Below, piece after piece: positions 43,726-53,352 of a stretch of DNA of 64,000 nucleotides. A program made the translations under genes and the position numbers. The stretch is from Clavibacter capsici (GTDB lineage: Bacteria; Actinomycetota; Actinomycetes; Actinomycetales; Microbacteriaceae). The notes beneath the pieces are model-generated. The model made no database searches. It was given only the letters and a program-made list of their open reading frames with translations, and was not told the DNA's origin. Each line of letters begins with the position of its first letter. The first letter of the stretch is position 1. The stretch lies in NCBI RefSeq assembly GCF_001280205.1, contig NZ_CP012575.1, positions 1 to 64,000 on the forward strand. The letters run 5' to 3'.

Positions 43726-44679
43726 ATGAGCGGGCGGAAAGCGAAGGCATCGAGAGGGCAGGCGCGACGCGAGGCGGAGCGTGCCCGCCGCAGCGGAGGA
43801 GGGGGAAGTGTCGCGGCGACCCTGGACCCCGAGATCGGGCCGATCCCGCTCGCGTCGGACATCTCCCCCTACCTCGGCGACGGGGCGGCAGCGAAGGCGT
43901 TTCGTGACGGCGCCGTCGCGCTCATCGAGCTCGGCCAGCGGCAGCACGCCTACTTCGGGAGAGACCCTGCACGCGTAACGGCTGCGAAGGACGCCGACGG
44001 CCGGGACGTCCTCGTCACATCGGACGAGCTTCCCGAGGAGTGGACAGAGCTGTTCGCGCGCTCGATCATCTGGCTGCGGACGTCTCTGGACTACCTCGCG
44101 TACGAGCTCACGATGGCGCACACCCCGGACGCGGATCCGCGGTTGATTGGCTTCCCGATTAGCCGGAGGCCGTGGGACGTCAAGGCCAAGGCCCGGGAGA
44201 AGATCGCGGCCATGTCTCCTGAGTCGCAGCAGATCATCGAGGAGCTGCAGCCGTATCACACGCCAGGGGAGGACAGGCCGCATCACCCGCTGATCGTGCT
44301 CGACGAACTCCGACAGCTCTACGCGCACCGACGACCGGCGGTGATGCTGACGGCCGTGACGTCGACGTCTGCGCTGACGCATCCGGTCGGGATGCGCGGC
44401 AACGTGAAGGTCGACATAGGCCGACCGGCGTTCGAGAGTGATACTCCCTTCGCCACCCCGTGCCTCCCGTCGAGCAACCCCTGGCGGGGCACGGAGTACG
44501 CGGGCGGTCCGGAGCGGGAGTACCCGACATGGGCGCAGGTCAACTTCGACGTGTGCATGGGCCCAGACACGGCCATCTCCGATGGCACAAGAATTCATCA
44601 GATGATGAATCACCTCTACGACCAGATCCAGGAGCACGTCCTCGCACGGCTCCTCGGCGTGAAGATGCCTCAGGACTAA
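43726..44679 (+). CDS. Hypothetical protein
   Basis: 317 residues from MSGRKAKASRGQARRE at 43726 with AGAGAGGG upstream; the open frame further upstream is antisense to the SRAP gene. The N-terminus is basic and disordered. A helical region follows (ELFARSIIWLRTSLDYLAYEL), then RLIGFPISRRPWDVKAKARE and an HP-rich middle (HPLIVLDELRQLYAHRRPAV). The C-terminus is helical (IHQMMNHLYDQIQEHVLARL). It resembles helical HEPN-like hypothetical proteins of defence or mobile islands, but I cannot name the family. Confidence 0.65.
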   Translation: MSGRKAKASRGQARREAERARRSGGGGSVAATLDPEIGPIPLASDISPYLGDGAAAKAFRDGAVALIELGQRQHAYFGRDPARVTAAKDADGRDVLVTSDELPEEWTELFARSIIWLRTSLDYLAYELTMAHTPDADPRLIGFPISRRPWDVKAKAREKIAAMSPESQQIIEELQPYHTPGEDRPHHPLIVLDELRQLYAHRRPAVMLTAVTSTSALTHPVGMRGNVKVDIGRPAFESDTPFATPCLPSSNPWRGTEYAGGPEREYPTWAQVNFDVCMGPDTAISDGTRIHQMMNHLYDQIQEHVLARLLGVKMPQD

Positions 44680-45036
44680 GGTTTTCCGTCTGTTAAAAAT
44701 GCGCAGGCAAGCCATCACGGGCTGGTTCTGCATTGGCATTGTGCAGGGCGTGCTCGCCGGCCGCCTTTGAGAGGCCCGCAGGGAACCGATCCGCGAGCTC
44801 CCGGCCGAGACCAGCAACCGGCCGTAGGAGTGATGTGCCCTACAGGTCGGGCGGCCCTCGGCCCGCCGCACTTTGATGAAGCGTCGACGACACTACGGAC
44901 GGCAACAAGCCTCATGTCTTGTCCGGCGGACAGCTTGGCTGCGCCTGAGGGCATCGGACCGTGCCAGGCAGCCACATGGTCATGCGCCAATCTGCGTCGG
45001 TGCAGGATGATGGCCTCGTGGAGCAGAGGACGCGGC
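44680..45036. other. No gene seen
   Basis: Moderately GC-rich stretch with only short shadow frames on either strand. No repeat, hairpin or ribosome site was noticed apart from the site before 45037. Confidence 0.4.
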
Positions 45037-45519
45037 ATGGCCAGTAGACCCCTCAGCGAGCGGGCACGGCGTCGCTGGCAACTGACCACGCTGGCTTCTG
45101 TGGCGCTCGTGGCCGGGGGAGTGCTCCGCGGTTACCTTCCGCCGTTTGTCCTGGACGATCCGTTCTGGCGGCAGTTCTGGTCAGGTCCGCCTGTAGCCGG
45201 CCTCTTTGCCGTGGCTGCCGCTGCGGTGGCGTTCTACCCAGCTCTGCGCTCCACCCGCATCGCGCGCGAGAACGCCGCGCGCGAGCAGTGGTGGAACCGC
45301 GCCGAGTGGGCGCTGGGGTTGGCTAGCTCAAGCAACCGGGATGATCGACAGGTCGCAAACGATGCTCTGGCCGCGCTCCTGGCTGATGCCACACAGACCG
45401 AGGCTAAGATGATCGTTCGCTCCATTGAGATCCTGCAACGGGGTCAGGACGTGGACAGCGCGGCGAAGGCGACGCATGATAGAGGCTGGAGGAGGATCTT
45501 CTGTGCCAAGAGTGACTAA
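45037..45519 (+). CDS. Two-helix membrane protein of unknown function
   Basis: 160 residues from MASRPLSERARRRWQL at 45037. Two transmembrane helices (LTTLASVALVAGGVLRGYL and GPPVAGLFAVAAAAVAFYPAL) precede a cytoplasmic helical domain (REQWWNRAEWALGLASS, NDALAALLADATQTEAKMIV). This design is common in actinobacterial hypothetical proteins near the ends of mobile regions. It overlaps the next small gene by 17 bases. Confidence 0.6.
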   Translation: MASRPLSERARRRWQLTTLASVALVAGGVLRGYLPPFVLDDPFWRQFWSGPPVAGLFAVAAAAVAFYPALRSTRIARENAAREQWWNRAEWALGLASSSNRDDRQVANDALAALLADATQTEAKMIVRSIEILQRGQDVDSAAKATHDRGWRRIFCAKSD

Positions 45520-45670
45520 CAGGGACGGCAGCCTGCAGGAGCGCATCGCGTCCGGCAAGGCGGAGCCGATTAGCGAGCGCGAACGAGCGCAGCTCGAAGA
45601 GCTCTACAGGATCTACGAGAGCCGGTTCGGCGAGCAGCTCGACAACAAGGCAGCGTCCAAGACGGGCTGA
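45503..45670 (+). CDS. Small hypothetical protein
   Basis: 55 residues from VPRVTNRDGSLQERIASG (GTG 45503), preceded by GGAGGATCTT, a good ribosome site within the upstream gene. Charged and helical (ERERAQLEELYRIYESRFG). Overlap with the membrane protein gene suggests they act together. Function unknown. Confidence 0.6.
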   Translation: MPRVTNRDGSLQERIASGKAEPISERERAQLEELYRIYESRFGEQLDNKAASKTG

Positions 45671-45694
45671 CGGCCTGTTGGACCGCACACAGAA

Positions 45695-45720
45695 GGGATC
45701 GGCCTCAAAGGGCCGGTCCC
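45695..45720 (+). terminator. Terminator after the two-gene unit
   Basis: GGGATCGGCC (45695-45704) and GGCCGGTCCC (45711-45720) pair with one G-U wobble over a 6-base loop, starting 25 bases after the stop. Confidence 0.65.
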
Positions 45721-45814
45721 GTCTGTGCTGACTGCACAGCCCAGACGGACACAGCAGGTGCGGGTGTGCCGGTCATGGTTCGCTCCTCGAGATCTCGGCT
45801 GGCGTCGTCCGAGG

Positions 45815-46066
45815 TCAGTGCTTCTTGTCTCGCGTGGGCGACTCGTTGCCCGGCTTCACGGTGTCGGCATCACGGATGACGCCCTTCGGAGTCTGGATGT
45901 AGACCTGTCCGCCTCCGGCGTCCCGAACCTGCACCTTCGCGATCCTCTCTGCAGCGGCCTGCGTCTTGGTCGTGGCCTGGGGCGTGGTGCTGCCCAAGAT
46001 CAAATGTGCTGCGGACGCCGGACACATCACAGTGAGCACGGAGGAGTCCCCGTGCTTCCACCTCAA
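45815..46066 (-). CDS. Possible small hypothetical protein
   Basis: 83 residues. A weakly hydrophobic N-terminus (SSVLTVMCPASAAHLILG) is followed by TKTQAAAERIAKVQVRDAGG and a charged C-tail ending RDKKH. It lies downstream of the sigma-factor fragment on the same strand and may be a remnant of a membrane-bound partner. Low confidence. Confidence 0.3.
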   Translation of the reverse strand: MRWKHGDSSVLTVMCPASAAHLILGSTTPQATTKTQAAAERIAKVQVRDAGGGQVYIQTPKGVIRDADTVKPGNESPTRDKKH

Positions 46067-46087
46067 CCTGCCGCTGTGTAACTCTGA

Positions 46088-46360
46088 TCAAGCGTTCGAA
46101 GGGCGGGTCGGGGCTCGCAGATGAGGCTCGATTACGGGTGGTGGATTGGGGTGCCCGAGCGCGCTCCTCGGCTTGGTGCGTGCGCGCTCGTACCGGGTCC
46201 TGCCGGTCGAGGCGGTGAAGCCGACGATCTGGCTCGCTTCGGCGATGGCGAATCCGTCCCAGTGGATGAGGCATACGAGCTCGGCGTGGGCGGGTGAGAG
46301 GCGGTCGATGGCGTCGCGGACGTCGGCGCCATCGTCGGCGCCATCGTCGGCGGGCTGCAT
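46088..46360 (-). pseudogene. C-terminal fragment of an ECF-type sigma factor
   Basis: The frame contains DAIDRLSPAHAELVCLIHWD, GFAIAEASQIVGFTASTGRT and RYERARTKPRSALGH, the sigma region 4 helix-turn-helix of an ECF factor. Region 2, which binds the -10 element, is missing; the upstream side is taken over by the divergent PIN gene. It cannot work as a sigma factor alone and is best read as a remnant. Confidence 0.6.
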
Positions 46361-46395
46361 CTCCTACCGGACACGCCCATCCGTAGGCTGATGGT

Positions 46396-47391
46396 GTGCT
46401 GCACCTGCTTGTTGACACCTCCACGTACCTCGACCTTGCCGAGCGCCGAGACGGGCAGCGGTGGATCGTGGCACTGCGGGTCCTGATCCGTCAAGGGAAC
46501 GTGAAGCTCTTGGTCCCGCGAGTAGTCATTGAGGAGTACGACCGCAACGAAGCTCGCGTGCAGACCGCGATGACGTCGAGCATCGCGTCACGGTTCAAGG
46601 AGATTCGCCACGATCTCGTGACCTACGGCAGCGACGAAGATACTCACGCCAAAGAGGTCATCGAGGACCTCAGTCGACACCTCCCACTCGTCGGCGCCAT
46701 GACGACCAGGAACTTCGAGGAGCTACGAGAACTCCTCATGGCCGGCCAGATCGTTGAGCCTTCGAGGGTCGAAATGAGCCGCGTCGTCGGGCGCGGATTG
46801 AAGAAGGCTGCGCCGTTCCACAGCGGGAAGAACAGCGTCGCGGACGCCGTCATCCTCGAGCTCTACCGGACGGCGACGCAGGCAGCGGACCTCGCGCTGC
46901 ACCCGCACGCGTTCGTCACCACCAACCACACCGACTTCTCCCAGGCGAATGGTGATCGGCGAGAGCCGCACAACCACATCGCGGATGCGTTCCACGAAGT
47001 GGGTAGCCGCTACGCACTCGGGGTAGACGGCCTCCTCACCGTCCTGCGCGACCACTTCGGTGAAGAGCTGGCAAAGCTTTTTGAGGAAACCGACTTCCAA
47101 GAGGAGCCCCGCCGCCTGGACGAGATCGTCGCCGCAGAGACAGAGATGTTCGATCGCATCTGGTACCACCGGTCGTTGCAGCACGACTACCGGGCCGAAC
47201 GGGATGGCGACGCGGCGGAGCTCCAACGCCACCAGGCCATCGCCGGCCCCGCCCGCGCGCGTGCCGAGGTTTGCTACACCGAACCCGGGCAACTCGGCCC
47301 GTATACGGACTTCGAACTCGGCATGCTCCACGGAAAGCTCAGCGCCCTGCGCTGGGTACTCGGCAGCGAGTGGGACTTCCTGGACACCTAA
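46396..47391 (+). CDS. PIN-like (DUF4935-type) nuclease protein
   Basis: 331 residues from GTG 46396. The N-terminal PIN-like domain shows the acidic first strand HLLVDTSTYLDL (Asp7), the LLVPRVVIEEYDRN helix, NSVADAVILELY and AFVTTNHTDFS, matching DUF4935 nucleases that cut RNA or single-stranded nucleic acid. The C-terminal 150 residues are helical and unassigned (EELAKLFEETDFQEEP, RAEVCYTEPGQLG). Such proteins occur in defence islands. It stands alone beside the sigma remnant, so no antitoxin can be named. Confidence 0.7.
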   Translation: MLHLLVDTSTYLDLAERRDGQRWIVALRVLIRQGNVKLLVPRVVIEEYDRNEARVQTAMTSSIASRFKEIRHDLVTYGSDEDTHAKEVIEDLSRHLPLVGAMTTRNFEELRELLMAGQIVEPSRVEMSRVVGRGLKKAAPFHSGKNSVADAVILELYRTATQAADLALHPHAFVTTNHTDFSQANGDRREPHNHIADAFHEVGSRYALGVDGLLTVLRDHFGEELAKLFEETDFQEEPRRLDEIVAAETEMFDRIWYHRSLQHDYRAERDGDAAELQRHQAIAGPARARAEVCYTEPGQLGPYTDFELGMLHGKLSALRWVLGSEWDFLDT

Positions 47392-47488
47392 ATCACGGCA
47401 CGCTGACCGATCCTCCACGGGATGGCACAAGGGTGGCCCGTTTACGTCGTGATGGTGGGTCCGTTGTGATTACTGTCATGATGAGGAA

Positions 47489-48301
47489 ATGGGATTCCTT
47501 GCTCGTGTGTTCGGCCGTTCCAGTGGGCAATCTGGTGGCGATGATGGCGTGGAAGGCCTGGCCAAGCTGAGCGGCACAACGACGACCTGCCGGGCCGCCA
47601 TCACTGCGCTCGCGGAGCGGTACGGCGCGGCGGACGGTGGGTATCTCGAGCTACCAGCGTCGCTCCAGCGTGAGCCGCACAACCCTGTCGACCGCAACGC
47701 GGTGGCCGTCATGGTCGAGGGGGAGCGCGTGGGGTACCTCCACAGGTTCTCGACGCCGGCTGCCCAACTCTCAACGGTCGGTTCACGGCCCGCCCGCGTG
47801 CAGATCTTCACGGAGGTGCTCCCGAAGGGTCTTCGCGCCGAGGCATGGGTGTGGATCGGCGCCCGAAGCCCTCAGTGGGACTGGTCGGAGTCGAAGCGCC
47901 CGCCGATGTCGTCGAAAGCGAAGGCTGAGATTGAGCACGCTGAACTACGGAACTCGATCCGCGAGGGACTGAACGGTGGTGATGACCGAGCTGGCGAGCT
48001 CCGGGCGGGCATGGTCAACGGCGTGCACTTCCTCGAACTCGTTGAGCCGATCAAGCAGTTGAAACGCGAAGGTCGTCTTGAGGAGGCGCTGGTGCTCTGC
48101 TACGCCGCGATCGAAGGGGCGGAAGGCGGGCGCGCCAGGCGGGAGCCTGCACCGGCATACACGGAGCACGCAGCCATCATCCTTCGCAAGCTCGGCCGCA
48201 AGGACGAGGAAGTTCTCGTCCTGAAGCGATGGCTTGCGCTCTGCCCGCCGGAGCACCGTGACGGTAGCCGGATAGGGCAACGACTCGCCAAGCTTGGGTG
48301 A
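47489..48301 (+). CDS. HIRAN-domain protein
   Basis: 270 residues from MGFLARVFGRSSGQSG, preceded by GATGAGGAA. Residues about 52-110 form a HIRAN domain (REPHNPVDRNAVAVMVEGER, VGYLHRFSTPAAQL), which binds DNA ends or stalled forks in helicases such as HLTF. The C-terminus has a TPR-like tail (LKREGRLEEALVLCYAAIEG, EHAAIILRKLGRKDEEVLVL). Free-standing HIRAN proteins are common in actinobacterial mobile DNA, but their job is not settled. Confidence 0.75.
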   Translation: MGFLARVFGRSSGQSGGDDGVEGLAKLSGTTTTCRAAITALAERYGAADGGYLELPASLQREPHNPVDRNAVAVMVEGERVGYLHRFSTPAAQLSTVGSRPARVQIFTEVLPKGLRAEAWVWIGARSPQWDWSESKRPPMSSKAKAEIEHAELRNSIREGLNGGDDRAGELRAGMVNGVHFLELVEPIKQLKREGRLEEALVLCYAAIEGAEGGRARREPAPAYTEHAAIILRKLGRKDEEVLVLKRWLALCPPEHRDGSRIGQRLAKLG

Positions 48302-48563
48302 GTCAGGACGAAGTCAGGGGGGCGAGTAAGAGACGTCGATAAGTTGCTTGGAACGCTGCTTGATGAAGCTCGAGGTTATTGACTGGTCCGCGGAAGGGCT
48401 GATGTCACTGCTCCGCGCTGCGGGCCAATCATCGAGGCGCGCTCCGTTCCCGGGGAGCTCGACGCTGTCGCGCATGTCCGCATGCATCTCGAGGGGTTCG
48501 AAGGCGGGGAGTAATGACCGTGCCTTTTGGTGGCCCCTGGCGCTCAATGTTGGGGCCGTCTCT

Positions 48564-49844
48564 TTAACTCCCGTTGTTGCGCATGCGCGGCCCAGCGGCT
48601 CGTGTGAGGAACGATGCGGCGGCGACGAGGACCAGGACCAGGATCATGGCGCCGCGGAGGCCGAAGTGCTCGCCGAGGAATCCGAGCAGCGGTGGCCCCA
48701 CGAGGAACGCGATATAGCCGACCGTCGCGACGGCGGCAACCGACGACGTGGGGTCGTCGCTGTCCGCGGCGGCCGAAAGCGTGACGGGGAAGCCGAGGGC
48801 GGCGCCCAGCCCCCAGAGGACCACGGCGCAGCCGGCGGCGAATGGGCTGTCGACGAAGACGACGATCGCGATGCCGGCCGCCGAGATGAGGGCGCTGACC
48901 CGCAGGACGGCGACGTTCCCGAACCGTGCCAGCAGCGGCGCACCGAGAAAGCGCCCCACGGTCATGGCGGTAGCGAAACCCGCGAACACGATCGTGCCGA
49001 CGGTCGCGGAAGCGCCGTGGCCGTCGACCATGAGCAGGGGCAGCCAATCCATGGCCGATCCTTCGGCAAGGGCGAGGGCCAGCACGATGGCGCCCAGCAT
49101 GAGCACCCGCGGTTCGCGTGCCATCTGCAGGAGCGAGCGGTGCGGCGCGGACGCGGACTCGCCGGTAGTCGCGGCGACTTCGCGGCCGGTAACTGGTGAT
49201 ACCTGCCGGATGACAGTGCCCAGCAGAACGGAACTGATCACGGCCACGCCGACGAGCTGCCATAGGACCGGGAACGCGATCGCCGTGAGGCCGATCCCCG
49301 CCACAGAGCCGAGCACGGTACCGAGGCTGAAGCAGCCGTGCATGGCGGGGAGGACCGAGCGCCCGAGCGCGGTCTCGATGGCTGCGCCCTCTAGGTTGAG
49401 GGCGATCTCGGAGAAGCCGATCCCCAGGCCGGTCAGCGCGAGGCCGACGAACACGCCGATCGTGGACGACAGGCTCGCGGACACTCCGACGAGCGCGATG
49501 CCCAGTGTGAACGCCGCCCCGCCGAGCGTGACGGTGAGGCGGACGCCGTGGCGCCGTACAAACGCGGCCGAGGTGAGGACACCGGTCATCGAGCCCATGG
49601 ACAGGCCGAGGAGCATGAGGCCCATCTCGGCGGTGGATGCGGTGAGGAGGTCGCGGACGGCAGGGGTCCTGACGACCCAGGACGACATGCCGATGCCGAA
49701 CACAAGCATGAAAGCGAATACCGCCAGGCGTCGGCGGAGCAGCGGGCTCTCCGTGTTGGGGACGCTCGGATTATGCGTCGTCACCGCTGCGGAACGGGTG
49801 CGAGCCTCGGTCTCATGCTCACCCGATCGCGTTCCGTCATGCAT
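48564..49844 (-). CDS. MFS transporter (YbjJ-like)
   Basis: 426 residues from MHDGTRSGEHETEART at 49844, with GAGGA six bases upstream. After a hydrophilic 35-residue N-terminus come twelve transmembrane helices (LAVFAFMLVFGIGMSSWVV, MGLMLLGLSMGSMTGVLTSA, VLPAMHGCFSLGTVLGSVAG, MLGAIVLALALAEGSAMDWL). GCFSLG and EGSAMDWLP segments are typical of the YbjJ/InlJ-type branch of MFS. Substrate unknown. It is intact, unlike the two other MFS genes here. The gap 48302-48563 shows no supported gene. Confidence 0.82.
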   Translation of the reverse strand: MHDGTRSGEHETEARTRSAAVTTHNPSVPNTESPLLRRRLAVFAFMLVFGIGMSSWVVRTPAVRDLLTASTAEMGLMLLGLSMGSMTGVLTSAAFVRRHGVRLTVTLGGAAFTLGIALVGVSASLSSTIGVFVGLALTGLGIGFSEIALNLEGAAIETALGRSVLPAMHGCFSLGTVLGSVAGIGLTAIAFPVLWQLVGVAVISSVLLGTVIRQVSPVTGREVAATTGESASAPHRSLLQMAREPRVLMLGAIVLALALAEGSAMDWLPLLMVDGHGASATVGTIVFAGFATAMTVGRFLGAPLLARFGNVAVLRVSALISAAGIAIVVFVDSPFAAGCAVVLWGLGAALGFPVTLSAAADSDDPTSSVAAVATVGYIAFLVGPPLLGFLGEHFGLRGAMILVLVLVAAASFLTRAAGPRMRNNGS

Positions 49845-50098
49845 GGTGATCCTCGTATCGGTGTAGTGGCGGTACACGCAGTTACGTGAGAGCGACGAAG
49901 TGGAAGTAGAGCGTCTTGTCCCCGTCAGCCTGGCACGCCGCATCTGCGTTCACGGCATGCTCCGAGTACCTAGTGGCGAACGGAAAACCCGGGGCTATCG
50001 GAGCCGGACCGGCTGCGGTCCGCAACTTCTGCTGACGACGCTACCCGGCTGTTGGCACCTGAACGGCCGGGTCTACTTGGGACCCGGCCGCGATGGTC

Positions 50099-52327
50099 TC
50101 AGCTCTCGCGCGCTCCGCGTATCACCACGCGGGGCATTGGCACGCCTGCTGGCGGCGCCACCTCCACAGAGCCGTCTCGACGCTCGACACGATATGTCAC
50201 CGTCGCAGCTGTGAGCGCGTCGGTGATGGTGACATCGCGTGCGCCGTTCGGGCCGGGAAAAACGTGCAGCGTCAGGCCATCGATGTATTCGTGGTCCGGT
50301 CGGTCGTCTCGGCCACCGATCGGTAGGATGGCACCTTCGCGGACGTAGAGCGGGAGCGTGTCGAAGCCGTGCTGCTCGGTGCGCCATGACCCACCCTCGA
50401 CGATCTCGTCGGTGAACCAGTTCGTCCAACGGCCGTGCGGAAGATAGAGATCCGCGGTTCCGTCGGCGGAGAACACAGGGGCAACGAGGAGGTCACCGCC
50501 GAGCATGTACTGCGTGTCGAGATACGTGACGGCGCGGTCGCGGAAGAACTCGAGCGCCATCGGCCGCATCACCGGCACGCCTCGCTCGTGGGCCTCGACG
50601 CCCGCGTGGAACAGGTACGGCATGAGTGAGAGCTTCAGCTTCGTAAACGACCTCGTGACGTCGACGGCTTCGTCGTCGAACAGCCACGGCACCCGGTAGG
50701 AGCTGGATCCGTGCAGCCGTGAGTGCGATGACAGCAGCCCAAACGCGAGCCACCGCTTGAACACGCCGGCGTCGGGCAGGCCCTCGAAGCCGCCTATATC
50801 GTGCGCCCAGAAGCCGAAGCCGCCCATGGAGAGGGACAGGCCGCCGCGGAGGGTCTCGGCCATGGACACGTGGCTGGAGGAATTGTCGCCGCCCCAGTGC
50901 ACGGGCATGGTCTGGCCACCTACGGTCGCGGAGCGCGCGAACACGACCGCGTCGCGCGCTCCGCGCTCCTCCACGAGCACCTCGTGCACGGCCTGGTTGT
51001 ACAGCTGGGCGTAGAGGTTGTGCATGGCTTCAGGGTGGCTCCCGTCGTGCCAGACCACGTCGGTCGGGATCCGCTCGCCGAAGTCGGTCTTGAAGGAGTC
51101 GACCCCCTGCGCCACGAGCTGGCGCAGGTAGCCCTGGTACCAGGCGACCGCGTCAGGGTTCGTGAAGTCGACGAGCGCCATGCCTGCCTGCCACATGTCC
51201 CACTGCCAGACATCGCCGTCCGGCTTTCGCACCAGGTAGCCGGCGGCCGCACCCTCGTTGAACAGGGGAGAGCGCTGGGCGATGTAGGGGTTGATCCAGA
51301 CACACACTCGGAGATCCCTCGCGTGGAGGCGGGCGAGCATGCCGTCCGGGTCGGGGAAAGCCCGGGGGTCCCAGACAAAGTCGGTCCAGTTGAACTCGCG
51401 CATCCAGAAGCAGTCGAAGTGGAAGGCGGAAAGGGGAAGGTCGCGTTCGGCGAACCCGTCGATGAAGGAGTTGACAGTCTCCTCGTCGTAGGAGGTGGTG
51501 AAGCTCGTAGTGAGCCAGAGCCCGTAGCTCCACGCCGGCACGAGCGCGGGCCGGCCCGCCAGAGCCGTATAACGCTCCAGTACGTCCTTGCCGGTGGGAC
51601 CGGCGACGACGAGGTACTCCAGCGCCTCACCCTCGACCGAGAACTGCACGCGCTCCACCGTCTCGGTGCCGACCTCGAACGAGACTGCGCCGGGGTCGTT
51701 GACGAGGACTCCGTAGCCGCGGTCGGAGAGGTAGAAGGGAATGTTCTTGTAGGACTGCTCGCTGGAGGTGCCGCCGTCAGCGTTCCAGATGTCGATGGAC
51801 TGGCCGTTCTTAACGAGCGGGCCGAAGCGCTCGCCCAGGCCATAGATGTGCTCGCCGACGCCGAGGTCCAGCTGCTCGTGCACGAAGGCGCGGCCGGCGG
51901 CGTCGTGCATGTAGCCGACAGAGCGGTGGCCGGAGCCAGTGAGGCGCGTGCCGCCGGAAGTGAACTCCAGCGACCAAGGTGCGCCCTCGCGGACGGTTGC
52001 CGTGAGTGGACCGCTGGTCAGGGTGCCCACGCCATCGACGACCGTGGCGTTGCCCGCTATCTGCCCCTGATCGCCCGGCAGGGTGAAGCCCCCTCGCCCA
52101 CGGGTGCCGCGGTGGTGCTCGATGCGCACGCGGATCACGCCCTCGGCCGGTGCGGTGAGGGACACGGTGAGCATGGGCCGGTTGAGGGTGTCGCCGCGGG
52201 TTTCCATCCGCTTGGTGGGTGCGTACGCTATAAGGCCGCCGTTCTGCTCCCACACGTCATGGGCCTCCTGCGCATAGAGCGCGGTCACGCCCGGGAGGAT
52301 CTCCCAGTAGCCGTCAGTGAACTTCAT
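50099..52327 (-). CDS. yicI: GH31 alpha-xylosidase
   Basis: 742 residues. It removes terminal alpha-xylose from xyloglucan oligosaccharides or isoprimeverose. The family GH31 nucleophile is Asp415 in FKTDFGERIP and the acid/base is Asp481 in VHWGGDNSSSH, close to the positions known in E. coli YicI (416 and 482). N-terminal galactose-mutarotase-like part, then LWLTTSFTTSYDEETV and FDCFWMREFNWTDFVWD typical of alpha-xylosidases. It ends the minus-strand sugar operon after the ABC permeases and lacks a signal peptide, so it acts on imported sugar. Confidence 0.9.
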   Translation of the reverse strand: MKFTDGYWEILPGVTALYAQEAHDVWEQNGGLIAYAPTKRMETRGDTLNRPMLTVSLTAPAEGVIRVRIEHHRGTRGRGGFTLPGDQGQIAGNATVVDGVGTLTSGPLTATVREGAPWSLEFTSGGTRLTGSGHRSVGYMHDAAGRAFVHEQLDLGVGEHIYGLGERFGPLVKNGQSIDIWNADGGTSSEQSYKNIPFYLSDRGYGVLVNDPGAVSFEVGTETVERVQFSVEGEALEYLVVAGPTGKDVLERYTALAGRPALVPAWSYGLWLTTSFTTSYDEETVNSFIDGFAERDLPLSAFHFDCFWMREFNWTDFVWDPRAFPDPDGMLARLHARDLRVCVWINPYIAQRSPLFNEGAAAGYLVRKPDGDVWQWDMWQAGMALVDFTNPDAVAWYQGYLRQLVAQGVDSFKTDFGERIPTDVVWHDGSHPEAMHNLYAQLYNQAVHEVLVEERGARDAVVFARSATVGGQTMPVHWGGDNSSSHVSMAETLRGGLSLSMGGFGFWAHDIGGFEGLPDAGVFKRWLAFGLLSSHSRLHGSSSYRVPWLFDDEAVDVTRSFTKLKLSLMPYLFHAGVEAHERGVPVMRPMALEFFRDRAVTYLDTQYMLGGDLLVAPVFSADGTADLYLPHGRWTNWFTDEIVEGGSWRTEQHGFDTLPLYVREGAILPIGGRDDRPDHEYIDGLTLHVFPGPNGARDVTITDALTAATVTYRVERRDGSVEVAPPAGVPMPRVVIRGARES

Positions 52328-52446
52328 GCCTGCCTCCTCTTGGTGGTTGAGGCGGCGGGGGAGCCGGGGCGGGTGGTGGTAATCACGGGAGGAGCCTTCC
52401 TGAGGTGGCGGGACGGGTGGGTTCAGGGGAAGTTGAGCTGCTGATC

Positions 52447-53352
52447 TCAGCCCTTGAGACCGCCGGCGAGTAGATCGGCTCGCCAGAACCGCTGTAGTAC
52501 GAGCACGAGGATGATGAGCGGGATCACGGACACGGCGGAGCCGATGATCACGAGCGGGTAAAGGGAGGTGTCGCCGGCACCCTTGGAGAGGAACGTGTAC
52601 AGGCCGAGGGTCAACGGGTACTTGTCCTGGTCGGACAGCATGATGAACGGCAGCAGGAAGTTGTTCCAGATCCCGACGAACTGGAGCAGGAAGACCGTGA
52701 CGAGGCCCTGCGCCATCATCGGTAGCGCGATGAACCCGAAGATACGCACTTCACCGGCGCCATCGAGCCGCGCGGCCTCGAGGGTGTCCTCGGGGACGGC
52801 GGCGGTTGCGAACACGCGGCAGAGGAAGATCCCGAACGGGTTGATGAGCACGGGGAGCAGCACCGACCAGTGGGTGCCTGCCAGCCCGATGGCGGCCATC
52901 AGCAGGTACTGCGGGACGGCGAGGACGATGCCGGGCACGAGCACCCCCGCGAGGATTACGGTGAATAGCGCCTCACGCCCGCGGAAGCGGAACTTGGACA
53001 GCGCGTAGCCGCCCATGGCGGAGATCAGGGTTGACAGGACTGCGCCGACTCCTGCGTAGAGAAGGCTGTTCAGCGACCACAGCCAGAACTGCCCGCTGCC
53101 GTAGGAGCTGAGGTTGGCGAAGTTGTCGAGCAGCCCGGTGCCGGGGGCGAACGAGAACGACGTGAAGAGCTCGCGCGGGGACTTCGAAGATGCGATCACG
53201 ACCCAGGCGACGGGGATGAGGCAGTAGAGCGCCCCGAGGATGAGGACTATCGCTGCGAGGCGGGGTCGCCTCGTAGTCGTGCGGCGCCGACGGGGCTGAC
53301 GGTCGCCGGTGCGGACGACGGCGGTGGCGGGTGTGGGGAGCGTGGTGGTCAT
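52447..53352 (-). CDS. Sugar ABC transporter permease, MalG-like
   Basis: 301 residues from MTTTLPTPATAVVRTG at 53352 (ATGA overlap with the upstream permease). Six transmembrane helices (AAIVLILGALYCLIPVAWVV, LLYAGVGAVLSTLISAMGGY) and the EAA loop EAARLDGAGEVRIFGFIALP that contacts the ATPase. With the other permease it imports the oligosaccharide bound by the lipoprotein. No ATPase gene lies in the operon, which is usual because a shared MsiK-type ATPase serves such systems. Confidence 0.9.
   Translation of the reverse strand: MTTTLPTPATAVVRTGDRQPRRRRTTTRRPRLAAIVLILGALYCLIPVAWVVIASSKSPRELFTSFSFAPGTGLLDNFANLSSYGSGQFWLWSLNSLLYAGVGAVLSTLISAMGGYALSKFRFRGREALFTVILAGVLVPGIVLAVPQYLLMAAIGLAGTHWSVLLPVLINPFGIFLCRVFATAAVPEDTLEAARLDGAGEVRIFGFIALPMMAQGLVTVFLLQFVGIWNNFLLPFIMLSDQDKYPLTLGLYTFLSKGAGDTSLYPLVIIGSAVSVIPLIILVLVLQRFWRADLLAGGLKG

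Noticed and set aside
48348-48560. Possible gene between the HIRAN and MFS genes
   Set aside because: Short frames only; one ends with a hydrophobic stretch and another with HVRMHLEGFEGGE, but neither has a supported start or domain.
50801-52444. A 547-codon open frame antisense to the GH31 gene
   Set aside because: Shadow of the alpha-xylosidase, whose catalytic residues are intact on the other strand.
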